From the NCBI GenBank assembly GCA_036346405.1, contig CM070563.1, positions 18,519,022 through 18,583,021 on the forward strand: DNA of 64,000 nucleotides, read 5' to 3'. The notes below the pieces were generated by a model that was not told where the DNA came from, searched no databases, and worked only from the letters and a program-made list of their open reading frames with translations. The position numbers and the translations under genes are program-made. Origin of the DNA: Phyllostachys edulis. Its lineage: Eukaryota > Streptophyta > Magnoliopsida > Poales > Poaceae. Shown piece after piece: positions 43,725 through 56,162 of the stretch (positions are counted from its first letter, which is position 1; the number at the start of each line of letters is the position of its first letter).

Positions 43725-46467
43725 GTTGGGACCCCGGATCTCCGGATCCAGGACTCTCTGTATATCTCGCACTATTCCTCGGATCGATTGCTAGTGCACA
43801 CATCATAACATTGGTTTAATCAAAACCGTACACCAAACTATAGATGAAGTAGACAAATTAATATTTAATAGCAAAAAGGACCTTATGGTCAAGTTTTACA
43901 AAGGTTGCCGCACAGGGCTAAAGATAACAGAGTAAACCTGTAGTGGAAAATAAACAAACTCGTGGAAACCATCCGACATGCCCATAGGCAATCGAGTGGA
44001 GAACGCATCCTAGTTCGCCTGGTCTTCAAAGTATCCATCAAAAACCCCAGATTCCTTGGTTCTTCTTCCGAGACTGATCAATCAGAGAGCATAAAGCCGT
44101 GAGTACTTTGAATGTACTCAGCAAGTCATAGAGAAATGTATGCAAATAGTATTTATGCAAGGCTTAACAAGGATAGCTTTATGGTTATTTTGCGAAAGCG
44201 ATATTGAAGAAATACAATCTGAATTAGATTGAAAAGCATAATTTTAAAAGATTAATACATAAGTAAACAAGTTTCTTTGAAATAAATAGTGAACACCCTA
44301 TTCACTTCCCAACCATCAACCAACATCAACTAGTCACATCCATCCAACCCATTCCAACATTTCATGAAAATCTACCCCATGCGTGAAATCACCAGGCATG
44401 TCCATAATCGGGGACACGGCTATTCGAATAGTTTTACACTCTGCAGAGGTTGTACAGCTTTACCCACAAGACACAACTTCTCTAGTTGGTTTGGCATCCG
44501 TCGATACCACTGCTCACTACCATAGGTAAGTAGTCTAGAGCACGTGACAAGGCTTTTACAAAGTTCTGTTTTAACTCGGTTCTGCCCACTAAAGTTTTAC
44601 GAAACTAGCCCCCTCTTACGCCGTGTGATTCCGGTTACGCAGAGATCATGCCACCACAACAGAACCGAATCAAAACATTGCAAATTAGTCGGCCAGGTCT
44701 ATCCCAGTCTAGACTTGTGGTTGTACGATATGGCCCAGATCAATGGTTCAAGGTTACGTCCTTAGTGGTTGCTCAGGCGAGACCTTCCGCATTCCATGTG
44801 CCTCGTGAACCTCAGTACCTCCCGTACCCTATAATGTGCCTCCCGCATTACCTCGTGCATTCCTCCTTTACCATCCAACCACTCGTCCAAGCTTAAATTA
44901 TTTTCGATCAACCCGACCAAATGACAACCATTGCCATGGCACAACAAATTTTTAATAGCAACGGCATCGCACCACAATTGACACAACTGTGATCTCACAC
45001 CACAGTTGCACAACAGTGGTATCGCACCACAGTTCCATATATTATTAAGTCAAGTTCAATCATTCTTTGAGTAAGTGATCGTGAATCTATCGTATAACTA
45101 AAGCATTGGCTAAGCATAATACGATACCCATGTTGGTAGTACAATAATGTCCAACTAATAATTAACCATCCTAAGGTGTCCAAGGAGTTATGTCATACAA
45201 GGATACATGTCATTCACAATTTATCAAGGAGGCATAATAGCATTTAGGCAATTAACTAATTCTCGAAACCATTTATTATAAAATTAGCAATGCATGTTTA
45301 TATCAAACAATATACTTTTATAAATTAGGTTCAATATGATCAAAGATCTATGACTTGCCTTCATTTGAAGAGTTGAGGTGCTTCGGTCGTCGGGTCCAAG
45401 AAATCTTCCGAAACGCTGGAATCTATACGTGCGAACAAAGCCAAATAAATAAAAAAAACTCCAAGTAAAATTAAAATAAATACCAAATAAATACTAATAG
45501 GAAGATAATAAATTTATATGAATTTAGAAATTTGAATCACTTGAATCGGAGTTCGAATGAGGAAGTTATGGCCTTTGGAAGTTTGAAATTGCATGAAATG
45601 ACAAAAGAATTGGATTTTCGGATTTTCCGGATTTATTTTCTAAAGGAAAACCAGGAAAATCCAATCGGCTTGCTGACGAGGCAGCCACATCAATAAAGGG
45701 CTGAGGTGGCCGCTAACGGGGTGCCACGGTGGCAGCCACGTCGGACCCGAGCCTCCGGCGCGCTTGGCCCGACGGTCGCCGGCGAACGGCGGGGTTTGGG
45801 TGGCCGGTGAGGGCACCTATGAGAAGAGGGCGATGCGGTGAAGCGGTGCGCAGTCTCGAGGACGTGGTGACAAGGGGAGGCCGGCGGCGAAGACAAAGAG
45901 AGGCGGAGGCGGTGGCTTGAAGGCGGCGGTGGGGTTCCGGTGACCTCTGGGTGGAGTGAGAGCGCGCACTAGGTGCGCCGCGACGAGATGGTGCCGGTGG
46001 CGAGGTCAGCGGCGCCGGAGGAGGCTCAACGGCGGCGCCGGATGTGGCGGAGAGAATCTCGGCGGTGGCTATTGAATCGCAAAATTCGGCGAGCTCAGAG
46101 GGAGAGAGGGGGAGCGAGGTGAGGGGAAAGAGAGAGGAGAGGGAGAGCTTCACGGTGTGCTCTTTTATAGGCGGTGGGGAGGAGGAGGGAGAGGGCTCCA
46201 ATGGGCGGGCGCACGCGCAAGCTCTGCCGGAGTTGCGTGCTCCGCAGATTCCACACGGACGGGACAGGGCTGGGAAGAGGAAGGCGCACACGACAACGGG
46301 TGTGGTGAAGGCGAAGCAATAAATGCGCGTGACGAGGTGGCGGGGGCGCGATGGGGCAAGGCGGCGGCGTCGTGAGCGAAACGCTGCGCCATAGCCCATG
46401 TCACCAAGTGAAGCGGAGGAGGACGATGACCAGGGGTGGCGGTGGTCGACAGGCGCTGGCCATTAGT

Positions 46468-46500
<33 letters not shown>

Positions 46501-47095
46501 GAGAAGGGCGCTACTGATGATCTGTCGTCAATCAAGATCGGACGGTGACCGATCGAGGAGAAGCTGCCAAGACGCCGCGAGAATGGGCCGGCGTGGGCTG
46601 CGCGAGGAAGTAGGAGAAATGGGCCAAAGGGATTCGGCCCAAACAGTGAGAGAGGAATTTTTAAGGATTTTCGAATTTAGAAAATACTAGAAAAGGAAAA
46701 GTATTTTTAGAAAATAGCTAAAGCCGTCCAAAAATGCAAGAAAAATTCACAGAAATCTCTTGAATTATTTAGAACTTATTAAAAATATTTTTAGCTTAAC
46801 TTTTGCTTATAATTTTTGCAATTAATTTATTTTTAACTTAGGGCAAAAGGAAAAACCAATTTTAAAATCCAGAAAATCCAAGAAAAGGCTTAAAATAATA
46901 CTTTTGATTTTTAAATCCAATTAAGATCCAGAAAACTTGATTAAACCAACTTGAATTATTTGAAGTTTAGTTAATTCAAATTAAATTGCTTTTAAAATCT
47001 AAAATTTCAACTTAAGCTTTAGCAAATTAATATACCAAATGGTTAATTTTTAAAGTTTTCAAAATTTTAAAAAAGCCCAAAAATTGGGTTTTACA
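43725..47095 (-). repeat. LTR 3 of the array (5' LTR of copy 2)
   Basis: About 3.37 kb, with a minus-strand TATAAA at 46163-46168 and a (GA)n tract near 46468-46498. The outer end reads GGGTTTTACA rather than GGATGTTACA. The adjoining primer site keeps only TGGTATC (43713-43719) before diverging. Open frames at 45690-46407 lie in the leader and are unsupported. Confidence 0.9.
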
Positions 47096-47100
47096 ATATT

Positions 47101-48074
47101 GCCCCCAGTAATTCAAAGTTATTTAATTCAGTTTTTAAATTATTAAATGCATGCATACTTTTTTTCAAATATTTCAAGTCCCTATTTAAATACTTAGATA
47201 TTCCAATTTCTATTGTATGGCCAATTTGACGATTGAAATGTCATTCCCTTGTCACCAATAGATAAAGTATTATGGAAAATATTCATATACTTAGCAAATG
47301 CTTAGACCATGATTATGATTTTTGGAAGGATTTAGCCAAATCATTTCAAGTTGGTTTAAACTTGAATCTATGGTATTGTTTTACCATAGATAATTTGTTA
47401 AAAATGGTTTTATTCAAAATAAAATCAAAAATGGTTTGGACTTGGGCGAAACAGATGAATGGTGGGTGCAGGTTTATACACGGGTTTAATCTGGTTAGGA
47501 TTAAAGCCCAGTTTTGATTTGAAAGACGCCCAAGTCAATTAAGGACCGGTCTTTGAGCGTATTTTGCTATGCTTTACTGTACCACCACATGTCTTGTATG
47601 GGCAGGACATGGCTTATTAATTTGGGATACCTCATAGATATTCGTGCTGTGTTGTATGTGTGGGTGTCGGTTAGACAATAGTCCCACCTAGCGCAAGAGG
47701 GGGCTCCCGAAGGATGGTCAGTCCAAGGGAAGCGAAACCTTAGCGGGCATGAGTACTTTGAGGTAGATCATTGTAACGGCCTTGTAATAATTGCTTTGTC
47801 ACACGCCTTAGGAAGCGTGGATTGGCCGACTCTTAGGCTACACCCCTAGACGATTGCCTGTGGTGGATCGTTTTGGCCTACTACTACTGTTTTTGCTTCC
47901 GTTGTGTTATTTATTTATTTATTTGGCCTCAGGCCCATTTGTATTAAACTCTGATTTACTATTAATGCAATGCGTGATATGTTATGATATCATTTTTGTG
48001 ACTGTGTACACTGGAAATCCTGGACTGGTGTATGAACACAGAGGATTCAGGATCTTTCGTTCCCGGGTTCAACA
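47101..48074 (+). repeat. Solo LTR, right part
   Basis: It continues the LTR begun at 32128 and ends GGGTTCAACA. The next five bases, TTTAT (48075-48079), repeat the five before 32128. No protein-coding content was recognised. Confidence 0.85.
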
Positions 48075-48079
48075 TTTAT

Positions 48080-48523
48080 AGAATGTTAAATACATGTATT
48101 TATTTGCATAATAAAGAATTGATAACATTTACTTTATAGTTTTGGTTGGATTAAGGAATTATAAAATATTAAGACAAAAATCACAGATACATGGTTCCAA
48201 ACCCGTAGGGTTCCCAAACATGTGAAATTTTGATTTTTTTTTCCTGAAAGCTTCACCCATTATAAATATGCATAGTAACGATGATATTTTAAATATTTCG
48301 CAATCCATAGCAGCCAGTACAGGTGTTAACGTAATATAGCCTTCTGTAGGGAAAATTGCGTGTTTACCACTTGGGTTTCATGAAATTGTATATGTATTAC
48401 CACTGTGTTCGAGCAAAGTGTTTAGGTGCCACTAAGAACATACCAAATATGATTTATTTGCCATTGGAATATAATTTAAATGTTCAATTAACATTAATGC
48501 TTTTAATTTCTTGATTTGCAGGT
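48080..48523. other. Intergenic, no gene seen
   Basis: AT-rich DNA ending in a splice-acceptor-like TTGATTTGCAG just before the ATG at 48524. It may be an upstream intron or 5' region of the following PMD gene. Confidence 0.4.
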
Positions 48524-51053
48524 ATGGCTCACGATCCTGGTGGTTCGGACTGGTATTTCGGTCTGCTAGACCGATTGGTCGACGCACAGCACCACGTGAG
48601 CCGTTGTGTGCCGCATCCGGTTCGTGGGGACGACGCGGCTGACTTGGGGGTGGTTTGTACGCGGACACCCCGACGGGCTTGGAGACTGGGCCCACGCTGA
48701 GTAGACAGGTTTATTCACAAGCTGTGCCACTTTTTTTGTACCATATGCCCGTTATGTAGTTACTTCTTCGTGCTTTTGTAGGATGAGCCGTGCCGGCCTT
48801 CTACCTCTCGCGCGGATGGTGGAGGCCACCGAAGAGGATGGCGGTCCGGTAGAGGACGATGGGGAGGTCCAGGTCGATCCGGAGCGGTCACGACGGTTCC
48901 CGTTCGACCGGTCGCTCCTGACAGCCCTGGTGGACCGGTGGCGGCCCGAGATGCACACCTTCCACGTCCCATTCGGGGAGATGGCCCCTACTTTACAGGA
49001 TGTCGCGATGCTACTCGGCCTGCCTATTGCGGGAGCCCTTGCATTCCTGCCGAACGCGCCTGTCAACTGGCGCGACACCCTGTTGGGTAGGTTTTAGGGG
49101 GTTCTTGCAGCGGAGGTCGCGCCGCCGTACTACGACTTCTCAGAGCGACATCGGCATGGCCCGCCCCTACGTTGGCTTTCGCAGTCCCGGGTACGTGTGC
49201 TACCTATTTTCCATGTTTAGCGATGCATTATCCTAGCCATATGATGGGCTTACTAATTATTCGTTTGTGCGTAGGTCGAGCGGATGATCCCACAGCCCAC
49301 CACCAACTATGTGTCACGGAACCTCGAGGCGTACCTGCTGTAGCTCTTCGGCTGGGTACTGTTTACCAGTAGCCATGGTGACTCCGTCGACACTCGCCTC
49401 GTGGGGTACGCGAGGGCCATCGCCATCGACGAGGAGCTAGAGATCAGCTGGGGATCAGCCATACTTACCGCGACGTACCGCGGCATGTGCGATGCGTGCT
49501 GTAGGACGAAGCCGGCATCTATCCTCACAGGTTGCCCCTCGTGTTGCAGCTGTGGTCGTTCGAGCGCATCTCTCTCGGACGGCCCATGTTGGTAGACTCC
49601 AGTCCGTACGGTGAGGACATGTACCATGGGGACGCGGTGGACCGGCCGACCGTAGGGTCCCTTTAGTGCCGTAGATGGGTACGTACTTCCCTATATCTTT
49701 ACTTCAGCCATATTACAGGTCATCCTTTGTAACCACTGTTCTGGCTCGCAGGCACAGTATGCACACGTGCAGGTCACACATGTGTACAAGCACTTTGTGG
49801 AGCAGCTGGACCATCTCACCGCTGACGATGTGCATTGGGAGCCGTACTCTGATCAGGAGACGGAGGGCCGTGCTCCTAGGGGTTGTCCTCACTGTGCTGG
49901 CACGACGGGGCGTACTGGCAGACATAGAAGAAGCTCGTCTTCGACGTGTTCATCGAAGACTACGCGGTGCACAGAGTGATGCGCTAGTTCGGCCTCCACC
50001 AGGTTGTTCTAGTTCCCGTCGGGACGAGGGTGCCTGACACGCGTGAGTTACACACAACACATGTTCGTATATGTTTTTGCCAATTCTGTTACGACGGCTT
50101 CTAATTGCAGTGGTACGTTTCGCAAGCATAGTAGGAGGGGTGGCACTAGGACGCAGTGGGTGATGAAGATGGTGACACGGGTGGCACAGTGGGCGAATGA
50201 CCACGAGGACTACGTGCAGGAGGACGGCCCATACGACCCCAGTGCGTACGACGAGTACCTTCGTTGGTACGCCTCGCGACACGCACCAGGCTGGTGCATG
50301 TCGTCGACCCTCCCCCTGCTCGCGTACCAGCACCGATAGACGCGTACCCTATACACTTCGCGTGGAACGAACACCTCGCGGTACGTACTATCGTGTTTTA
50401 AAATGTCTAAGTACGGTCACCTCAATTATAGGTTTGACGCTTTCATGTACTCCTTGCAGACGGATATCAACGTCGGGATTGCCAAGGACGCCCAATCGAT
50501 CTTGGACAGGCTCAGCATTGGTGCGGAGGTGATGCGCGACAAGCTAGTACAGTTTGTCCGTTGGGCCTACAGTGCAGTGAGGTGTTACGTGACCCTGACA
50601 TCGTGCAGGATGGTCCAGGAGGTGGCCTCATCGACGCATACGTCGAGGCCGCCACGTCCTACAGCCCAGTCAGAAGGCTCAGAAGGGGCACATCCACGTG
50701 CCCTACCTGCGCCTGTGCCTACGCCTGCGCCTGCGCTTGCGCCTTGGCAGGCTGGAGGGTCCGAGTGGGCATGTGGGTATGCACTGCCACAACCACCGCC
50801 ACCGTCGTTGTTCTAAGACACCTACCAGAGAGCACTAGGGCAGTATCTTTTCTTCCTTGACCTGTCTGTACAGTACGGCGGGTTTGACCCATTCTCGCGC
50901 ATGGCCCCCGACCAAGGTATGTTTCCACTCTTCAGGCTTGTGATCGTCAATATATTGTAGAGATTAACATTATTTGTCCTACAGGTTTCGTGCTCCAACT
51001 GGCTGCTGATCTCTCCCCGCACGAGGACGTGGATGCCTACTCCGCGGAAGCAC
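48524..51053 (+). pseudogene. Plant mobile domain (PMD) gene, broken
   Basis: Exon-like blocks on the plus strand follow PMD (PF10536) proteins of the MAIL/'protein phosphatase 7 long form' type. The core at 48783-49097 reads RAGLLPLARMVEA, then FPFDRSLLTALVDRWRPEMHTFHVPFGEMAPTLQDVAMLLGLPI. Later blocks give WLFTSSHGDS-like text (49330-49430), SWGSAILTATYRGMCDACC, a VHWEPYSD segment (about 49830), HRVM then a stop then FGLHQ, and WVMKMVTRVAQWANDHEDY. Cellular PMD proteins act in gene silencing and expression; most grass copies travel with transposons. Stops after LLGRF and within later blocks, and an LTR that cuts the 3' end at 51054, make it non-functional. The host element type is unknown. 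Confidence 0.75.
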
Positions 51054-52400
51054 TGTAACGTCCCAAAATTTGGCCTTTCAAAAATCGTTTGGGTAGTTTA
51101 GGTCTCTAAAAAATTTCACCAATTTTATTTAAATTAATAAAGCTTAATTGGGAATTTCCTAAATTAAAAATATTTAATTTGACTAATCTAAACATCAATT
51201 AAATAAAAATCTATGTTATTTGGCTTCCTTATGTTCCAAGGAATTTTCTGATATTTTTTAAGATTTTTCTGAATTTATTTGCTATTTATTTGATCTCTTT
51301 GATTTTTAGGATTTTCTTTTATTCCATAAATCTTTTCTCATTCTCTCTCCTCTTGGCTGCTACAGCACCACGTCGGGTACTGTTCATCTATCTTCAACCG
51401 AACGCCCAGCCAAACCGAACAAGAGTTCTAGTACTGTACGCTTCAAACCAAATCTTCTAAAATCCATATCTCCCTCTACGGTGCATATAAAAACAAACTG
51501 TTTGTGCCCAAGCATCCGTCTTGATCTCCTCTTCCAATCCCCTTATTTGGTTTCCTCCAAATCGATCTATTTTCGTCGCCATCGGCAGAATACCGAGCTC
51601 TAACCAAAGGTTTTCTCCGACGAGTTGCGCCTTCATCCGACGTCCCCCGGCCGAACCGTCTACGGCGTTGGGTTCGCATCATCTCACTCTACGTCATGCT
51701 TCCTTTCCCTTCGTCCGAAGATCGTCAGAGCCATGTCAAGCTATAAAGCCGAAACGTGTTCATCGCGTTGCTCGCTTCCTCGATGAGTTTTTCCAAAATA
51801 TGACTACGCCATTATGTCCGGCTCGTCATTTCCTTTCCGTTTTGCCCTTTCGCCGCAGCCGCGTCGTCTCCGACCGCCGTTCATCCCATGCACCAAAAAC
51901 AGCCATGCACTGTGCGTTTCTTCCTGTTGTGTTTCATCTCCAGTGTTGCTTCGTGCTGTTCGGTTGCTCTCTGTGATTGCTAGCCACGTTAATTCTTCTC
52001 TGGTTCCCTTCTTTCCTCACTTCCATGTGGGCCCAAAATAGATATCTCTTCCTTTGTGGTCTCTCTGTCCACGTGGGAAAAGGGAGTCATCAATGGGTTG
52101 AATAGCATGGACGAGGCAGGCGGAGGTGACAGGGGTAGTTTGGGCACGAAACTATGGGCGTCGGTCATGTTCTGTGGAAGAGCGGCGGACCAGGCGAGGC
52201 GTGGGCGAGCTGGCGCGCGAAGTCGAAGGTAAGGTGGAATACTGGTGCTGACATGCGAGCCCAGCATGTCAACGGAAGGGGGAAGTGGGAGCTAGCGCGG
52301 GCTGAAGCGGTGACAAGGTCTTCTTTGGATGGGCCGAAATCTCGGCACACAAGAATTCGATGTTCCTTTTTGTATTCAGGAAGGATATGTTTCGTATTCG
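51054..52400 (+). repeat. LTR fragment, right end uncertain
   Basis: It starts TGTAACGTCCCAAAATTTGG inside the PMD gene (preceding five bases AGCAC) and carries a TATA box TATAAAAA at 51486-51493 followed by a leader. I found no end or matching AGCAC downstream, so it is probably truncated. The open frames at 51476-52417 have no recognisable domains. Confidence 0.55.
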
Positions 52401-52895
52401 CAGGAATTTCTTTCTAGCAATTCCGTATAGTTAGAAACTGCACAACTTGGCACAGCCTTCTTAATTTTAATAACTCATGCGCCCCCTGTAATATGCAAAT
52501 CACTAGTGACTGGAACTACCAAAGATAAGGCAACTGCAACACCAAAACTGAAATAACATTACCATATCATTTCCCAGCTATCCATCCTATGAAAACCAAG
52601 CTTCAGCTTAGAACAGGGACGTCGACTACTTCATCGATCGGGTCATCTACAATCTGCCCATTATTTGCTTTAGCAGATGGGCGACGCCTTGCGCTTAATT
52701 TCTTTCGCGAAATTAAGTTACACAAACATAACCACAGTTACAACAAAAACTATTACAATATCATCTCCTTTCTCAGGTAAGTTCCCCTTTTTCACAGTTC
52801 CTTCCTTCCTTCCTTCCTTCCTTGTGGAAGAAGGAACCCTGCTAGCTTCTTGTACTGCTACTCTTGCTGCTAGTTCCTCACTTCCTTCAGCTGGT
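52401..52895 (-). other. 3' flank/UTR of the transporter gene with CTTC microsatellite
   Basis: Non-coding. A (CTTC)n run lies at about 52800-52824. The transcript end of the minus-strand transporter should fall here; no single poly(A) signal is decisive. Confidence 0.5.
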
Positions 52896-55310
52896 TCAGT
52901 AGCTAACGACGATGAGCAAGCCGATGGCGGTGATGATAATGGTCGACGGCAGGCCGAAGCGGAGGTGGCTCCAGAAGGTGAGGTTGTACCCGAAGAACTG
53001 AGCCCGCCTCGCCTGCTCGCAGACTATCAGGTTTGCAGCTGAGCCCAGGAGTGTGAGGTTGCCGGCCACTGTGCTGACCCAGGCAAGGATGAGCCAGGCT
53101 TTCTTCTCTGAAGCAGGAGAGATTGCAGCGGCTGATGCTGCCACTCTTGTGCCCAGCAGTAGAACTGAAAGACAAGGTCACACCTACTATTAGGACATAC
53201 TCTAATACTATGCATCCAACAAGTTTACAACCTTGAGTGTTTGGAAGAATGAACAGAATTTGAAAAATCTAATTTTTTTTGAAACAAGTGAACAATCTTA
53301 TTTTCATCTCCTTATTATACCAAATAGTAAATAGTGCTATATTTTTTGGCATCTTTCTTAAGTTTGCTGCGGTTGTAACTTAGAAGACTACAAAACTAAT
53401 TCTGTATCCAACTGAAAGTACAGATATCTTTGAAAGGTTTAGTTTAAATACGTGGTCAGCTACAACAGAGTTAAACAAGTCAACGTCAGTGGATTCTGAA
53501 GTCGTTATTGGTTTCACAAGCTAAACATAAATATAATACCGTAATTAAGATTTGTACAAACTAATAAATTCTCTGCATCATATGATCAGATCTGGGTACA
53601 CTACCACCACATAACTATGATACTAGAACATGGGCATGATTTGTAAAAAAAACATGGGCATGATCTTTGTTCGTTTGAACTATCCACTACTTAAATTCTG
53701 AAGATAAACAATGTGCCAGTATCATAGTGCGATTCTCAGAATTTTGACTAACCAAATGAACATTGACTTCAAAGAGTTTACCTGTTGGAACATTTGAGGC
53801 CACATTTGAAAGAACAAGAATCACAACTGCGAGAAGCGCAATGCCTTTGGCGCTATCGATTCTCGCATGTGGCTCCACCAATTCCCAAAGCGCATTTGGT
53901 ATGCCAGTCTTGTTGAAGCCATCAACCGTTATAAACATCCCGCAGAAGAAGATCAACAATGAGTATGACACCTGCAAATCATCAGAGTCAAATGAAATTG
54001 CTCCAAATTGATTAGCATATTCAGACAAAACAAAATTATCAACTGATTAGTAATCAAGATAATTTTCTTTCAAACAATATGTTAAATTCAGAAGACCATG
54101 ACCACACCTTCTCCAAACAAGCCTGTGCGTCAGTGAAATCTAGTGCCAGAAGAACAAGGGCAGCAGTGATGGCAGTCCAGGACATGTTGAGCCCCATGAG
54201 AAGCGAGATGAGCATCCCAAGGGTCGTGAGGTAAACGGCCGCCTTCCACACGAGCACCTTCCACCTCTTCTCCTTGGCCTCCTCCTCCTTCTCCTTCTCG
54301 CTGTCGAAGCCATTGGCGTCCTGCTCGGGCGCGTCCTCGATGATCACGCTCCGCTGGTGGCTGGTCGTCCTGGTGATCTTGCGCGGGCCTTCGTCTCGCC
54401 GCTCGCAGACGGTGGACACCTCCACCATCTCCTGAGACATGCTCGACGCGCGCAGCGATCTGATGGCGACCTGGATGTCGCCCTCGGAGTTGTAGCTCCG
54501 GCTCCTCAGGGTGTCAGCCCTGTTCATGCTGTCGCTCCGGCGGATCGGTTCGCTCCCGCAGTCGATGTCGCCATTGACAGACGAGGCGTGCGACATTCTC
54601 GCCGGCGTAAACCGGTGCGAGGTGACCTCGTCGTCGGCGACGACCTCCGGCCCGGTGGCCGTCCCTCCCTCCTGGTCCTTCTCCACGGATAGGTACCTCC
54701 AGAAGTAGCACAGCAGGATGCAGGTGTTGGTCAGAATGCCGACGATCATGGCCGGGAAGACGCCGAGCAGGAACTGGCCGAAGGTGATGCCGCTCTCGAC
54801 GGCGATGACCAGGTTCTGCGGGTTGCCGATGGGGGTCGCCGCCGAGCCGATGTTGGAGCTGGAGGCGAGGGCCAGGAGGAACGGCTGCGGTGGCAGGTTG
54901 TTCTGCCTGGCCACCTTGAGGATGAACTCGGTGAGCACGACACAGGTGGTGTCGTTGGTGAAGAGCGCGCTGGCGACGGCGGAGACGACGCAGACGCGGA
55001 AGAGCAGGTCCTTGCTGCCCCGGCTCTTCCACGACAGCATGCTGCCGAGGTACTTGAACATGTCGGCGCGCTCGAGGAAGATGCTCACCACCATGGTGCC
55101 GAAGAGGAGGCCGATGATGGGGAGGTCGATCGCCGCGTACGCCTCCTTCGGCGTCATGACGCGGAAGAGCACCATGAGCATCGCGCCGAGCAGCGCCCCC
55201 GCCGTCCGGCCCACCGGCATGAACGGCACGGACGGGAACACGGCCAGCACCCAGAAGATGCAGAAGGCCACGCATCCTAGCACCACCTTGGGCGTGCTCG
55301 CGAGAACCAT
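52896..55310 (-). CDS. Lsi2-like silicon/arsenite efflux transporter (ArsB-type permease)
   Basis: Three exons read cleanly: 55310-54108, 53971-53782 and 53164-52896, with GT...AG introns. They give 553 residues ending GLLIVVSY. Exon 1 holds several membrane segments: residues about 8-30, 37-56 and 63-82, then [24 protein letters not shown] and the signature [22 protein letters not shown] long polar, Ser/Arg/Glu-rich loop (about 215-355) follows, then more membrane spans. Exons 2-3 supply [30 protein letters not shown] and [12 protein letters not shown]. Plant relatives of bacterial ArsB, such as rice Lsi2, export silicic acid and arsenite from root cells; substrates of the longer-loop relatives are less clear. 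Rice Lsi2 is shorter (472 residues), so this may be another clade member. Start choice: first ATG of the conserved N-terminus. Unlike its surroundings it is intact, and exon 1 is GC-rich as in many grass genes. Confidence 0.93.
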
Positions 55311-56162
55311 CTCCTCAAATCTAGCAAGATATTAACACTTGCGAGGAAGAAAGGAATTCGGTGTGCTACTGAATACTGATCAGTGACCTCAACAGATCAA
55401 TGTCACTAGATCTGCGTCCAGAATGAGAGACCTTCCTGTCTAGCCAGCTAACTGATCAATATCCTGCAAAATCGGAGCAAACAAACAGCAGCTGCGTGTT
55501 AACGCAGAACCAACCAAGGACGGACAAAAGAAAACAAACTGATTAATGTGCAAAGATTCGACGCTATCGATCAAGATCCCTCGGCCACTTCACTGAAAGA
55601 ACTCAGAGTCAGAGCTCGCAAGAATGGCAAGAAACGGTTACAATCCAGCGTGTTAAGTGCGAAACATGCATGCATATCGTGATATCACCACATCAGAGAT
55701 ATCAAGAACCGGACTCGCGGTGCGTGCGCGCGCTCTAGCAGCATGCAGCGGTTACAGGATCGGCAGGGAGGTCAACACGGCCAAAAATAGGCAAGTATTT
55801 ACGTGCCACCGACCCCCCGCCCACCGGCAAAACGGCGGACGCCGCATGCCTACGTGCAAAGGATCGATTTCTGCACGCGTGCCGTTTGATTACGGGGAGA
55901 TGAGAAGAGAGTTTCACATTGAATTGCCCACCTCGCGCGCGGCGTCGTCGGCGGCGTCGAGCGGTTTACACCGAGAGGGCCGAGGGATTTGAGGCTTTGA
56001 GCAGCCAGCCGCCTCGGGACGAAGGGAGCTACCCCTACGATACAAACTATTACTCCAGTTCCCCAAGTGAGGAGGAGTAGAGGAGTGAGGTAGAGGGGAT
56101 AACTACGACGTGTGCGCTTGTTACATCTCCTCGAGCTTGGGACTTAGGATAGGTATTTATTA
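55311..56162 (-). promoter_or_regulatory. 5' leader and promoter of the transporter
   Basis: On the minus strand a TATA-like AATAAATACC lies at 56153-56162. A leader of about 850 bp probably contains an intron: donor GAG|GTGGGC near 55930, acceptor TTTTGCAG near 55465. Both sites are read by eye; the exact start of transcription is unknown. Confidence 0.5.

Larger units (their letters stand above)
33763..47095 (-). mobile_element. Tandem array of a gag-only long-LTR retrotransposon (LTR-gag-LTR-gag-LTR)
   Basis: Three LTRs (33763-37118, 38940-41903, 43725-47095) alternate with two 1.8-kb internal regions, all in minus orientation. The whole array is flanked by one duplication, ATATT (33758-33762 and 47096-47100), so it derives from one insertion plus duplication of an LTR-internal unit. 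Each internal region has a primer binding site and gag but no protease, RT or integrase, which fits the class called TR-GAG. Whether the T at 33762 belongs to the LTR or to the duplication is ambiguous. The array sits inside the solo LTR that begins at 32128. Confidence 0.9.
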
